DNA of 64,000 nt from Oerskovia flava. Lineage in GTDB: Bacteria > Actinomycetota > Actinomycetes > Actinomycetales > Cellulomonadaceae. The stretch lies in NCBI RefSeq assembly GCF_026163685.1, contig NZ_JAOXSR010000002.1:186001-250000 (forward strand), in the 5' to 3' direction. Numbering within the stretch: the first letter of the stretch is position 1; each line of letters opens with the position of its first letter. The notes beneath the pieces are model-generated. The model searched no databases. It worked only from the letters and a program-made list of their open reading frames with translations, and was not told where the DNA came from. A program made the translations under genes and the position numbers. Positions 40,399 to 50,234 of this stretch are shown here, piece by piece.

Positions 40399-41013
40399 AT
40401 GGCAGACGAGCAGGCGTCCTCACCACCCAGCCGATATCCGCGGCCTCCGGTCACGCACGACGAGGCGGAGTGGGTCTGGCGCCTGCTGTCCACGGAGGCG
40501 ATGTCGATCACCGCGAAGCCGGAGACGGTCCGTCTCGCGGTCATCGTCGCGCTGACGCGCGCGACCGGCGCGCGCTACTCGGACCTGCTGCGTTGCACGG
40601 TCGACGCGGTGGACCTGGGAGAGGTCGCGGCGAGGGCGGGGGAGGGGAGGGTGCTCGTGCTGCACGGCAAGCACCGCACCCCGCGCGAGCACGTGCTGGA
40701 CCCCGGGACGGTGCTGGTGCTCTCCCGCTGGATGGACGTGCGCGAGGAGCTCTGCACCGAGCTGGAGGGGTCCGTGCCCCGGGCGCTGCTGCTCACCGTG
40801 CACCACACGCACGACAACGGCGTCACGGTGGCGAGCGGCCTCCCCATCACGCGGCAGGGGCTGGTGCTGTCCTGGCGACGGTTCGTGCACCGCACGAACG
40901 CCCGGTACGGGGGAGTGCGCCCGCCGCTGCCGACCCGCTTCGAGCAGGTGCGGCGCGCGTGGCACGACGCCTCGGACGACGCCGGACCTGCCGTCCGGGG
41001 CGGTGCCGACTAA
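40399..41013 (+). CDS. Tyrosine-recombinase-like protein, degenerate or partial
   Basis: 204 residues. The middle resembles the start of a phage-integrase catalytic domain: VIVALTRATGARYSDLLRCTVDAVDL (with the first catalytic Arg), then GRVLVLHGKHRTPREHVLDPGTVLVLSRWM (with the beta-strand Lys). I find no convincing HxxR motif and no active-site Tyr near the C-terminus, where RRAWHDASDDAG is the closest. It may be a domesticated DNA-binding protein or an integrase remnant. It lies between two copies of a 15-bp repeat. The stop overlaps that of the convergent VOC gene by 4 bp. Confidence 0.6.
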   Translation: MADEQASSPPSRYPRPPVTHDEAEWVWRLLSTEAMSITAKPETVRLAVIVALTRATGARYSDLLRCTVDAVDLGEVAARAGEGRVLVLHGKHRTPREHVLDPGTVLVLSRWMDVREELCTELEGSVPRALLLTVHHTHDNGVTVASGLPITRQGLVLSWRRFVHRTNARYGGVRPPLPTRFEQVRRAWHDASDDAGPAVRGGAD

Positions 41014-41450
41014 GCAGGGTCTCCGTCGACCTCCCGCCCGGAGAGCTCCTCGAAGACGGTGATGTGCAGTGCCGCCGGGGCGTCGAACCTCGCGTTGAGC
41101 GAGTCCCAGGGCGTGCGCGTGGGTGGCGCGACGAGGTGCGCGCCGCCTGCGACCAGCTCGTCCGTGACGCCACGTGCGTCGTCCACCTCGAACGCGACCC
41201 GCAGGCGGGGGGCCACCTGGCGCCCCACCTCGAGGTCGTCGATCGAGCGCTTGTGGGTGGGGTTCGCGATCTCCAGCGTGGCCCGGCCGGCGTCGAGGAT
41301 CGCCACGCGTCCGTCGCCGTCGCCGGAGAACGCGGCTTCCTCCGGCATGCCGAGGACGTCGCGGTAGAAGCGGACCGCCTCGTCGTAGTCCTCCGCCTCG
41401 ACGACGAGGCGGAGCTGACGGACGCGGGAGGGTGAGGGGTGAGCAGGCAT
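41010..41450 (-). CDS. VOC-family protein (glyoxalase-like)
   Basis: 146 residues with one VOC module: RQLRLVVEAEDYDEAVRFYRDVLGMPEE, GRVAILDAGRATLEIANPTHKRSIDDLE, VDDARGVTDELVAGGAHLVAPPTRTPW, NARFDAPAALHITVFEEL. The conserved metal-ligand positions (His/Glu) are only partly present, so it may bind rather than turn over a ligand. The 15-bp repeat at 41516-41530 lies 66 bp upstream of the start. Function unknown. Confidence 0.87.
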   Translation of the reverse strand: MPAHPSPSRVRQLRLVVEAEDYDEAVRFYRDVLGMPEEAAFSGDGDGRVAILDAGRATLEIANPTHKRSIDDLEVGRQVAPRLRVAFEVDDARGVTDELVAGGAHLVAPPTRTPWDSLNARFDAPAALHITVFEELSGREVDGDPA

Positions 41451-41515
41451 GGTCCGAGCGTAGGCACCTCACACCCGTCCCGTCTTCTCGTCCTGGCGCT
41501 CTCTTTCCCGATATA

Positions 41516-41530
41516 AATAGTGTGCCAAGC
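41516..41530. repeat. 15-bp repeat, copy 2 (AATAGTGTGCCAAGC)
   Basis: Second exact copy, preceded by the A/T-rich ATATAA, in the gap upstream of the VOC gene at 41450. See copy 1 at 40370. Confidence 0.65.
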
Positions 41531-41591
41531 AGATGGAACAGGTGTAGGTGCCTCACGAGAACCCTCACCACAAGCCCAGACGTGGGGAGCT

Positions 41592-41636
41592 CGACGAAGG
41601 GCGCCCACCGACCAGGTCGGTGGGCGCCCTTCGTCG
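41592..41636. terminator. Perfect 22-bp inverted repeat downstream of dps, probable terminator
   Basis: The arms are perfectly complementary over 22 bp around A 41614, and the repeat begins 7 bp past the dps stop. It includes GAAGGGCGCCCACC and its complement. No U-run is present, but position and stability fit an actinobacterial terminator, usable from both directions. Confidence 0.75.
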
Positions 41637-41642
41637 CGCGGC

Positions 41643-42221
41643 TCAGGCCTCCTTGCGCGCGGCGGCCTCTGCCTTGGCCGCCGCTCCGCGTTCCGTGGTC
41701 GCGTTGCCGGTGGACAGCTCGCCGCCGGTCGACTCGAGGTGGGCGCGGACGAACCAGTGGAACAGCTCGAGCTCGTGCAGGTGCCCGACCAGCAGGTCGT
41801 TGGTCACGTCGTCCAGCTCCGCGACCTCCTCGGCCGCCTGGCGGTGCGACGTGATGACGCCGAGATACACCTCGTCGAGCGCGCCGAGGTGCGCGATGGT
41901 CGAGGCACGGTCGAGGGAGTAGTCCTCCCAGGTCCGCTCGGCGACGAGAGCGCCCGGGGTGCCGCGGGGCGGGACACCGAGGGTCGCGATCCGCTCGGCC
42001 GTGGCGTCGACCATGGCTCGGACGGCGTCGACCTGCGGGTCGATCATCTCGTGCACCGCGATGAAGTGCGGCCCGACGACGTTCCAGTGGATGTGCTTGA
42101 GCGTGAGCGCGAGGTCGTTGAGCGCGTGCAGACGTGCCTGCAGGATCGTGGCGACCGTCGCGCCCTCTTCGGGGGTGAGCGACGGGACGGTGTACTTCGG
42201 CAGGTTCTTGGCCGCAGCCAT
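41643..42221 (-). CDS. dps: Dps-family ferritin-like DNA-protection protein
   Basis: 192 residues from ATG 42221. The ferritin-like core includes the ferroxidase pieces shared across the dimer interface: LTLKHIHWNVVGPHFIAVHEMIDPQVDAVRAMVDATAERIATLG. The fourth helix has NDLLVGHLHELELFHWFVRAHLEST. A basic N-terminus (AAAKNLPKY) and an Ala/Lys-rich C-terminal tail (AAAKAEAAARKEA) may bind DNA, as in mycobacterial Dps. It stores iron and protects DNA during oxidative or starvation stress. Confidence 0.93.
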   Translation of the reverse strand: MAAAKNLPKYTVPSLTPEEGATVATILQARLHALNDLALTLKHIHWNVVGPHFIAVHEMIDPQVDAVRAMVDATAERIATLGVPPRGTPGALVAERTWEDYSLDRASTIAHLGALDEVYLGVITSHRQAAEEVAELDDVTNDLLVGHLHELELFHWFVRAHLESTGGELSTGNATTERGAAAKAEAAARKEA

Positions 42222-42308
42222 GAGTGTCCTCCTCGGACGTCGACGACGGGTGGTACCTCCCCATCGTGGACCTGGCCCGCCGCGCACGCAGGTTGTACGG
42301 GGTGTGAT

Positions 42309-42866
42309 CTACCGCCACCACGTGCGGGGGACGAGCAGGAGCGCCAGCGCGGCGATCGCGACGGCACCGAGGACGACGGCCGCCGGCGTGCGGGGCAGGC
42401 CTGACGCGAGGAGCGCGAGCAGGCCGAGCGCCTCGCTCGCCCCGACGACGACCGCGCCGCGGCGCAGGTCTCCGCCCAGCGCGGCGCGCTCCATCCGGGC
42501 ACCGACGGTGAGGTGCGCTGCCCACCACGCCAAACGCACGGTCGCGTACGCGAGGGGCAGCAGGGCGAGGACCCAGGGGTCGAACGTCGTGCCGCCGATC
42601 AGCAGCACGGCGCCCGCGCCGGCCACGACGAGGTGCGGTGTGGGAACCGCGGGACGGAGCACGACCAGGGCGGCGACCCCGAGCGCGATCAGCCCGAGCA
42701 CGATCGGGTCGGTCACCAGCCGGTGCAGGCTCGTGACCACGAGGGCACCCGTGACGACGGCGAGCGCCGCGCGGACGTGCCACCAGGTGAGGAAGGGGCC
42801 GGCGTCGGTCTCGACGGCGGGTCCGGCGGCCGGGTCGACGACGGCGTCCGGTTCTGGTGCGGTCAT
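42309..42866 (-). CDS. Small polytopic membrane protein, last gene of the MoxR/DUF58 operon
   Basis: 185 residues with about five hydrophobic segments (for example VRAALAVVTGALVVTSLH, VLGLIALGVAALVVLRPA, AVVLGAVAIAALALLLVP). No domain is recognisable. It overlaps the DUF58 gene by 4 nt (42863-42866), so it is the sixth and last gene of a fully coupled operon. Its role is presumably tied to that system. Confidence 0.75.
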   Translation of the reverse strand: MTAPEPDAVVDPAAGPAVETDAGPFLTWWHVRAALAVVTGALVVTSLHRLVTDPIVLGLIALGVAALVVLRPAVPTPHLVVAGAGAVLLIGGTTFDPWVLALLPLAYATVRLAWWAAHLTVGARMERAALGGDLRRGAVVVGASEALGLLALLASGLPRTPAAVVLGAVAIAALALLLVPRTWWR

Positions 42867-44214
42867 CGGTGGCGCACCGCCGGTCGGTGACGTGCGGCGC
42901 GGCGCGCGGCCGCCTCGAGCTGGACGTGGGGTGCGGGGGTGGTGTCGTCGGCGGGGATCCAGCGGATCACGTCGATGCCGGCGAGCGTGAGGGCGTGGAC
43001 CCTGTCCTCGCGCTCCATGCGGGTGATGCGCCAGGCGAGGGTGACGGTGGGGGAGGCTCCCGCGAGCCGGACGGGCGGGAGGGTGTCGACCGCGACGACC
43101 TGGTGGCCGTGCTCGTGCCAGATCTGTGCGAGCCGGGACGCCTCGTCGTCGAGGAAGGTGGAGAACAGGTAGAGGGTCGCGCCGGAGGGGACCTGGGGCG
43201 GTCGGTGCCGGGCGCGGGGCTCCCCGTAGGGGCGCGCGAGGGCGAGCCCGTGGACGATGCGGCGGAGCTGGCGTCGTCCACCGGCGGGTGGGACGGGCCG
43301 GCGCATCCGGCCGAGGTCCTCGTACCCGACGCGGTCGCCGGCATCGATGACGGCCTGAGCGACGGACGTGGCGGCGTGGCGGGCGACGTCGAGGGAGGTG
43401 ATGTCCTCGGGGCGCAGGGTGCCCGCCCCGCCCCAGGTGGTGAGGTCGGGTCCGACGTCGTCGCGGGAGTCGACGACGAGCATGACGGTGGCCTCGGCGG
43501 TCGCGTAGGTGCGTCGGACGTGCAGGGTCTCCAGGGACGGGGAGCGCCGTGCGGTGGTGCGCCAGTCGATGCGGCGCATGCGGTCGCCGGGTCGGTACTC
43601 GTCGATGTCGCGCAGCTCGGATCCGTCGCCCATGCGGCGGGAGGTGTGCGGTCCCGTGAGGCCGCGGAGCTGGTGGGGTGCGGGGAGGCGGCGCAGGGTC
43701 GTCAGCCGGGGGAGGACGAGGCGCGGTGGTGCGGTGGTGTCGGCAGGGTGCTGCTCGAGGGCGCCGTGCCGGCCGTACGCCTTGTGGTCGACGCGGAAGG
43801 TGGGCCGCAGGCCGGTGCGGACGGAGCGGCTGGTGAGGGTGACGTACCGCTCCGTGTCGACGTGCAGGACCTGTTCGAGGTCGCCGACGTCGGGGGCGGT
43901 GACCCGCAGGTGGACGAGGTCGCAGCCGACGGGGGCCCGGACGTGGATCCGGGAGGTGAGCGTGCCGGGTGCGGCAGGGGCGGCGTCGGGCACGAAGTCG
44001 ACCGTCACGCCGCCCTGGGGCCGCGTGGAGTGCCCCCAGGCGGCGGCTGCCAGGACGGGCACGCCGAGGAGTGCCACGTCCGCGCGGGCGGTGAGGAGGC
44101 CGGCGGCGAGCAGGACGAGGCCGAGGCCGATCCCGGCGGCGAAGGCGGGGGTGCTCGCCCACCCGGACTCATCGGGCGGGCGCGCCGACGGCGTCGGCCG
44201 GGGCGACCGGGAGG

Positions 44215-44218
<4 letters not shown>
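42863..44218 (-). CDS. DUF58-domain protein
   Basis: 451 residues. Two N-terminal membrane helices (about 20-65) are followed by a beta-sandwich region and the DUF58 signature ELRDIDEYRPGDRMRRIDWRTTARR. A von Willebrand-like fold follows, with ATVMLVVDSRDDVG in place of a strict MIDAS motif. DUF58 proteins accompany MoxR ATPases, which probably remodel or activate them. It overlaps both neighbours by 4 nt. Confidence 0.9.
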
Positions 44219-45266
<1,048 letters not shown>

Positions 45267-45270
<4 letters not shown>

Positions 45271-45785
45271 GGGATGGACCTTTCGTGCGGTGCGGTCGGG
45301 GGTGCGAGCCGCTCGAGGGTGCTCAGCCACGCCTGGAGCGTACGAGGGGTCGGGTGGTCGTCGTGGAGGAGCTGGCGGTGCACCCGCTGGCCGAGGAGGC
45401 GCGCCGCCTCGCTGGCGTCCGCCGGGTCGGCGAGGTCCACCCCGTGGATCGCGAGGCGCTGGGCCGCGAGCGCCCGGGTGCGGCGGACGACGCGTTGGTT
45501 GACGCGTCCGTCCTTGCCGAGGATGGACCAGCCGAGCTCGGAGACGTCGCGGCGGGCGCCGTCGCGGTCGGGCCGGGGGGTGTGGGACCAGTCGGTCTCG
45601 TGGGTGTGTCCGGCGGTGGCGGCGAGGACGACGAGGGTGAGTCCGGTGCCGAGGACGGCGAGGACGTGCGCTGGTCCGGCGCCGAGGAGGGCGGTGAGGG
45701 TGGCGGCGGCGAGGACGAGCAGGGTGGGTCCGACGGTACGGCGGACTGGCTGGGGCAGGGCGCGCCAGCGGCGGGTGAGGTTCAT
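45267..45785 (-). CDS. Small membrane protein of the MoxR operon, uncharacterised
   Basis: 172 residues. Two membrane helices (about 15-60) are followed by a cytoplasmic helical tail (ELGWSILGKDGRVNQRVVRRTRALAAQRLAIHG). I do not recognise a family. It overlaps the DUF4129 gene upstream and the MoxR gene downstream by 4 nt each. Confidence 0.8.
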
Positions 45786-46531
45786 GCGTGGTGGCTCGGG
45801 GGTGTCGGGTCGGTCCCTGTGGGTGCGTCGAGGGTGCCGAGCGCGTGGGCGATGTCGGTGAGGGCGGTGTGTGCGGTGGTGACGTCGTGGGCGGCGACGG
45901 CGGCGCTGGTGAAGCGGGCGCGGTGGTAGAGGTCGCGCAGGGTGGTGACGGCGTGGGGTGGGGCGGGGGTGCGGTCGAGGACGGCGACGGTGAACTCGGT
46001 GGGTGTCTGGGCGGGGTCGCGGGTGGTGCCGGCGGTGGCGGCGGCGTCCTCGAGGGTGACCCAGGCGGCGATGATCGCGTCGTGGGGGGCGAGGGTGGGT
46101 GCGGTGAGCTGCTGCTGGGCGCGGGTGGTGGCGTCGCGGAGCTCGGGGAGCGCGTCGACGTCGGTGTCGTGGGCTTCGAGGGTCTCGCCGGTTCCTGGTG
46201 CGGTGGGTGGTGCTGGGTCGGCGCGACCGGGGCCTCGGCGCACGAAGCGGCGGAGCACGGCGAGCAGGATGGTGGCGGCGAGCACCGTGAGCAGGGTGAG
46301 GACGATCTGGAGGACGTCACCGGTCTGCTCGTCGATGCGGGGCTGGTCCGCCTCGAGGTCCTCGACGGGTGCGGTGGTGACGGGGTCGGGCTCGGGGGCG
46401 GGTGCCGTGGTGGTGGTGTCGGTGGGGCTCGTCCAGTCGGGTGTGGTCCCGGTCGCTGCGGCGAGGACGAGCAGCACGACGAGCGCGGCGACGGCGGCGA
46501 TCGTCGTGCGGGGGGTGCCGGGACGGCTCAT
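45782..46531 (-). CDS. DUF4129-domain membrane protein
   Basis: 249 residues. An N-terminal helix (IAAVAALVVLLVLAAATG), an extracellular Thr/Asp/Pro-rich stretch and a second helix (IVLTLLTVLAATILLAVLRRF) lead into a cytoplasmic domain. This contains the DUF4129 pattern: APHDAIIAAWVTLEDAAATAGT, DPAQTPTEFTVAVLDR, LRDLYHRARFT. The domain is standard in MoxR/DUF58/transglutaminase operons, although no transglutaminase is present here. Confidence 0.87.
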   Translation of the reverse strand: MSRPGTPRTTIAAVAALVVLLVLAAATGTTPDWTSPTDTTTTAPAPEPDPVTTAPVEDLEADQPRIDEQTGDVLQIVLTLLTVLAATILLAVLRRFVRRGPGRADPAPPTAPGTGETLEAHDTDVDALPELRDATTRAQQQLTAPTLAPHDAIIAAWVTLEDAAATAGTTRDPAQTPTEFTVAVLDRTPAPPHAVTTLRDLYHRARFTSAAVAAHDVTTAHTALTDIAHALGTLDAPTGTDPTPPSHHA

Positions 46532-47709
46532 GCGCGGGTGGTGAGGCGCACGGCGTGCGCACCGGCGACGGCGGCGCCGAGGAACGCGGCGGGGTCGACG
46601 TCGAGGCCCCTGCCCATGGTGGACAGGGTGACGGGGGTCTGGTGCAGGGCGTCGAGGAGACCTTGGTCGGCGGTGACGTCGACGAGGCGGTGACGCCCGT
46701 GGGGTGCTGCGAGCGCCGTGGCTTGCTCGGTGATGCGGGCGGTGAGGGCGGGTCCCCAGCCGGGTAGTGCCTGGATGTCGGGTGCGGGGCGGGGGACGAC
46801 GAGGTCGGCGGGGGTGAGGGCGACGCGTCCGTAGGCGGTCTGGGAGTGGTGGGAGATGCCGAGGTGGCGGTCGCGGGGGTCGGCGCCGGAGATGCGCAGG
46901 GAGGCGACCGGTCGTCCGCCGAGGGTCGCGGCGGCGTTGACGGCGTCTCCGGCGGCGACGCCGGAGAATCCCCAGCGGGTGCCGGTGCCGAGGTTGCCGG
47001 GTCCTTGGGCGACGACGACGAGGTCGGCGCGGTCGACGTGGTGGGCGGCGAGGAGGCCGGTGTGCACGGTGACGGCTTCGAGGTCTCCGCCGAAGGCCTG
47101 GCCGACGGTGATGCAGGTGCTGAGCCAGCCGGTGTCGCGCAGGGAGGCGACGGTGCGGGAGAACGCGGCGGGGAGGGTGCCGCCGTCGGTCATGACGTAG
47201 GCGATGCGGGGTGCGGGGCGTCCGGCGCTGGCGGCGGCGTGGCGGGCGCCGGCGACGACGGCGGGCAGCGCGGAGTGCAGGTCGGCGACGACGACGGGCA
47301 GCCCGTCGAGGTCGTCGGCGTCCTGGAGCTCGTGGTGGTGGGCGGACTCCTGCTCGTCGACGCCGAGGACGAGGCTCTGCAGGGGGGTGTAGCGGGCTTT
47401 GACGAGGTGTCCGGGGCTGGGCACGGGGTCGGGGGGGAGGTTGTCGGGGAGGCCGACGACGAGGGCGTACCCGCCGGTGCCGAGGCCGCGGGCGAGGGCG
47501 CTGACGTTGAGCAGGACCCGGTCGCCGGGTGCGGGTTCGCCGACGAGGTCGGTGTAGGCGAGGGCGCGGACCTGGGTCGGTCGGGAGGTGTCGGTGTGGC
47601 CGGGCCCGGGTGGCCCGGGGAGGGGTTCGTCGAGCTCGACGGTCATCTCCTGCGCGCCGGCCCATGCCCGGCCGCGCGACACAACTCGTGCCGAACGCCA
47701 TGTGATCAC
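46528..47709 (-). CDS. DUF3866-family protein
   Basis: 393 residues from GTG 47709. The start (ITWRSARVVSRGRAWAGAQEMTVELD), the middle (VVVADLHSALPAVVAGARHAA, AYVMTDGGTLPAAFSRTV, AQGPGNLGTGTRWGFSGVAAGDAVNAAATLGG) and the end are characteristic of DUF3866. The protein is conserved in actinobacteria next to pafBC, but its function is unknown. Here it heads the six-gene coupled operon. A TAGCGT -10-like hexamer lies 7 nt before its start. Confidence 0.88.
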   Translation of the reverse strand: MITWRSARVVSRGRAWAGAQEMTVELDEPLPGPPGPGHTDTSRPTQVRALAYTDLVGEPAPGDRVLLNVSALARGLGTGGYALVVGLPDNLPPDPVPSPGHLVKARYTPLQSLVLGVDEQESAHHHELQDADDLDGLPVVVADLHSALPAVVAGARHAAASAGRPAPRIAYVMTDGGTLPAAFSRTVASLRDTGWLSTCITVGQAFGGDLEAVTVHTGLLAAHHVDRADLVVVAQGPGNLGTGTRWGFSGVAAGDAVNAAATLGGRPVASLRISGADPRDRHLGISHHSQTAYGRVALTPADLVVPRPAPDIQALPGWGPALTARITEQATALAAPHGRHRLVDVTADQGLLDALHQTPVTLSTMGRGLDVDPAAFLGAAVAGAHAVRLTTRA

Positions 47710-47716
47710 CCCGCAC

Positions 47717-47736
47717 ACGCTACCTGGCGCTAGCGT
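47717..47736. promoter_or_regulatory. Symmetric divergent promoter between the DUF3866 and pafB genes
   Basis: ACGCTA-N8-TAGCGT forms a 20-bp inverted repeat in the 34-bp gap. Read outward, each half is a TAGCGT -10-like hexamer exactly 7 nt upstream of a start codon (GTG 47709 and ATG 47744). Both transcripts could therefore be leaderless and would compete for the same DNA. The same repeat could also be an operator. Confidence 0.55.
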
Positions 47737-47743
47737 TGTCCCG

Positions 47744-48817
47744 ATGCCTGAGTCAACGAGCCCACCGATCAGCCCGGCCATGCGGCTGCTGAACCTCGTC
47801 ATCGCGCTCGTGAACACGAACGTGTCGATGACGAAGCAGCAGATCCGTACCAGTGTCGCCGGGTACGGTGACGCACCCTCCCCGGACGCGTTCGAACGCA
47901 TGTTCGAGCGAGACAAGGACACGTTGCGCGATCTCGGTATCCCGGTGCTCACGGTCGATGCCGGGGGGCACAGCGACGACGTCGGGTACCGCATCGACCA
48001 GGACGCGTACGCGCTCGGCGCGGTGGACCTGACCCCGGCGGAGTTCGGTGTGCTGTCGCTGGCCGCCCAGTTCTGGCAGGACAAGACGCTGCGCACGGAC
48101 ATCTCGCGTGCGCTGACGAAGCTGCGCGCGGCGGGTGCGGGGGAGGTCGCGAACGACGCCGTGGCCGGCCTGGCTCCCCGGGTGCGCGCGGTGGGCGACG
48201 CGTACGGGCCGCTGCTCGACGCGATCGGCGCGCGCCGCGCGGTCTCGTTCACCTACCGCGCCGCGAGCACGGGCGAGGTTCTCGCCCGTCAGGTCGAGCC
48301 GTGGCGCATCGCCGCGCGCCGGGGCGGTTGGTACGTGCTCGGCTACGACCGCGAGCGCCGGGCACCGCGGGCGTTCCGCCTGAGCCGGATCGAGGGCCGG
48401 GTGCGTGCGGTGGGGCGCCCGGGGGCGTTCGACGTGCCGGCGGAGATCGACGTGGAGTCGCTGCTGGGTGCGCGGGGTCGTCACGGTGGGGTGGCGCGCC
48501 TCGCGATCGTGCCCGAGCGGGCCGGGGCGCTGCGTGCGCGCGCGGTCTCCGACGACGGCGGCCCTGGTGACAGCGGGTCCGGTGAGGGCGGGAGCGGTTC
48601 GCCGGCCGGGCGGGACGTGGTGGCGGTGCCGTTCGTCGACGTGCACGGTGCGGCCGACGAGATCGCGGGCTACGCGGACGCGGTCGTGGTGCTGGGGCCG
48701 CCCGAGCTGCGCGACGCCGTCGTGCGGCGCCTGCGGGCCGCGGCCCGTCTGGACGCACCGGACGACGAGGTGACTGAGACGACTGAGGCGACCGGGACGG
48801 AGGATGACCGTGGCTGA
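47744..48817 (+). CDS. pafB: WYL-domain regulator PafB
   Basis: 357 residues from ATG 47744. The N-terminal winged helix (MRLLNLVIALVNTNVSMTKQQIRTSVAGY, FERMFERDKDTLRDLGIPV) and a WYL domain (VEPWRIAARRGGWYVLGYDRERRAPRAFRLSRIEG) match PafB. PafB and PafC form the heteromeric activator of the RecA/LexA-independent DNA-damage response in actinobacteria. A Gly/Ser-rich loop (GGPGDSGSGEGGSGSP) interrupts the C-terminal domain. It overlaps pafC by 14 nt. Confidence 0.92.
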   Translation: MPESTSPPISPAMRLLNLVIALVNTNVSMTKQQIRTSVAGYGDAPSPDAFERMFERDKDTLRDLGIPVLTVDAGGHSDDVGYRIDQDAYALGAVDLTPAEFGVLSLAAQFWQDKTLRTDISRALTKLRAAGAGEVANDAVAGLAPRVRAVGDAYGPLLDAIGARRAVSFTYRAASTGEVLARQVEPWRIAARRGGWYVLGYDRERRAPRAFRLSRIEGRVRAVGRPGAFDVPAEIDVESLLGARGRHGGVARLAIVPERAGALRARAVSDDGGPGDSGSGEGGSGSPAGRDVVAVPFVDVHGAADEIAGYADAVVVLGPPELRDAVVRRLRAAARLDAPDDEVTETTEATGTEDDRG

Positions 48818-49793
48818 GCGGGCGGACGAGCGGCTGGTGCGCCTGCTGGGGATCGTCAGCTACCTGGACGCCGCAGGGGGAGTGCCGGTCGAGGAGCTCG
48901 CGCAGCGGTTCGGGGTGAGCACGCAGCAGATCCTCGCCGACGTCGACGCCCTGTGGGTCTCGGGCACGCCCGGCTACTGGCCGGACGACCTCATCGACTT
49001 CGACGCCGACTCGATCGAGCGCGGCGTGGTGCGCCTGACCGAGGCCCGTGGCATGACCCGGCCGCTGCGGCTGGGCACCCGGGAGGCGGTCGCGCTCATC
49101 GCGGCGCTGCGGGCCATGCGCGAGGCCGTGGCCGTGCGCTCGGACCGGGCGCGGTCCGCCGTCGTCGAGTCGGTGCTCACCAAGCTCACCGACGCGACCG
49201 GGGAGGCGGCCGCCGCCCTGGACGTGCAGCTCGCACCGGAGGGCGACCCGCAGGTGGTCGCCGCGATCACGGGCGCGCTCGTCACGTCCCACCGGCTGCG
49301 CGTGCGGTACGTGACGGCGGCCGACGTCGTGTCCGAGCGCGAGATCGACCCCGTGAGCCTGCACACGCAGGACGAGCACTCCTACCTCCTCGCGTGGTGC
49401 CACCGCGCGGCCGGGCGGCGCACGTTCCGGGTCGACCGCATCCTGGAGGCCACCGAGCTCGACGTCCCCGTGGAGGGGCACGACGTCGACCCCGAGGTCG
49501 ACTTCGCCCCCGCACCCGAGGCCCCGGTCGCGACCATCGTGTTCGCGAGCCCCGCCCGGTGGATCGCCGAGCAGGTCCCCACCGAGTCCGTGCGCAACCT
49601 CGCGGACGGCACCTTCGAGGTGCGCGTGCGCGTGACCAACCCCGTGTGGCTGCGCCAGCTGCTGCTCGCCCGGGCGAGCCACGTGCGCAGCGTCGAGCCC
49701 TCGTGGGTGCTCGACGACGTCACCGGCGCCGCGCAGGCCGCGCTCGCCGCGTACGGCGCGGGCGGCGCGGGCGGCGCGGGCGAACTAGGCTGA
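48804..49793 (+). CDS. pafC: WYL-domain regulator PafC
   Basis: 329 residues from ATG 48804. A winged helix (RLVRLLGIVSYLDAAGGVPVEELAQRFGVSTQQILADVDALWVSG) and a WYL domain (EIDPVSLHTQDEHSYLLAWCHRAAGRRTFRVDRI) define PafC. A C-terminal WCX extension is present. It works with PafB, whose gene it overlaps. A GGAGG-rich ribosome binding site lies inside pafB. The C-terminus is Gly/Ala-rich (YGAGGAGGAGELG). Confidence 0.92.
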   Translation: MTVAERADERLVRLLGIVSYLDAAGGVPVEELAQRFGVSTQQILADVDALWVSGTPGYWPDDLIDFDADSIERGVVRLTEARGMTRPLRLGTREAVALIAALRAMREAVAVRSDRARSAVVESVLTKLTDATGEAAAALDVQLAPEGDPQVVAAITGALVTSHRLRVRYVTAADVVSEREIDPVSLHTQDEHSYLLAWCHRAAGRRTFRVDRILEATELDVPVEGHDVDPEVDFAPAPEAPVATIVFASPARWIAEQVPTESVRNLADGTFEVRVRVTNPVWLRQLLLARASHVRSVEPSWVLDDVTGAAQAALAAYGAGGAGGAGELG

Positions 49794-49798
49794 CCGAC

Positions 49799-50125
49799 AT
49801 GTGGTTCTGGGTGTGGTCGCTCCTCGTGCTCGGCACTCTCGCCGGCGCGTTCTTCCTCGGGCGCGACCTGTGGCGCAAGGCCGTGGCGCTGATGCGCGAG
49901 GTCTCGCACGCGACCGCGCTCCTCGGGCAGGCAGCGCAGACCGTGCAGACCCGTCTGCAGGAGGCCGCGGCCGCCCGCCCCAGCACGGCGCCCACGCTGT
50001 TCGACGACCCCGACGACCTGCGCGCCCGGCTCGACGAGGTCCGCGCCGAGCGCGCCGGTCGCCGGGCGCAGCGCCGGATCCGCGACGAGGCCGTGTGGGA
50101 GCGCTGGCGGGGCTTCAACGAGTGA
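49799..50125 (+). CDS. Small membrane-anchored coiled-coil protein between pafC and tatA
   Basis: 108 residues. One N-terminal helix (WFWVWSLLVLGTLAGAFFLG) is followed by an amphipathic helical region (LMREVSHATALLGQAAQTVQTRLQEA) and a charged Arg/Glu-rich tail. Similar short proteins occur at this position in related genomes as I recall them, but no function is known. It starts 5 nt after the pafC stop, so it is probably co-transcribed with pafBC. Confidence 0.8.
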   Translation: MWFWVWSLLVLGTLAGAFFLGRDLWRKAVALMREVSHATALLGQAAQTVQTRLQEAAAARPSTAPTLFDDPDDLRARLDEVRAERAGRRAQRRIRDEAVWERWRGFNE

Positions 50126-50234
50126 CAGAGCGTGACGGAGCGTGACGGAAGCCACATCCCCATGACCTACACTGGCCAGGAGGAATCGCCGTGAGATTTG
50201 CCCGACCGACGTCGTCCAGGAATAGAGTCCACCC

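Noticed and set aside
40370-40400. Sigma-54 promoter (TGGCAC on the minus strand)
   Set aside because: The -12 GC element is missing, and actinobacteria generally lack sigma-54.
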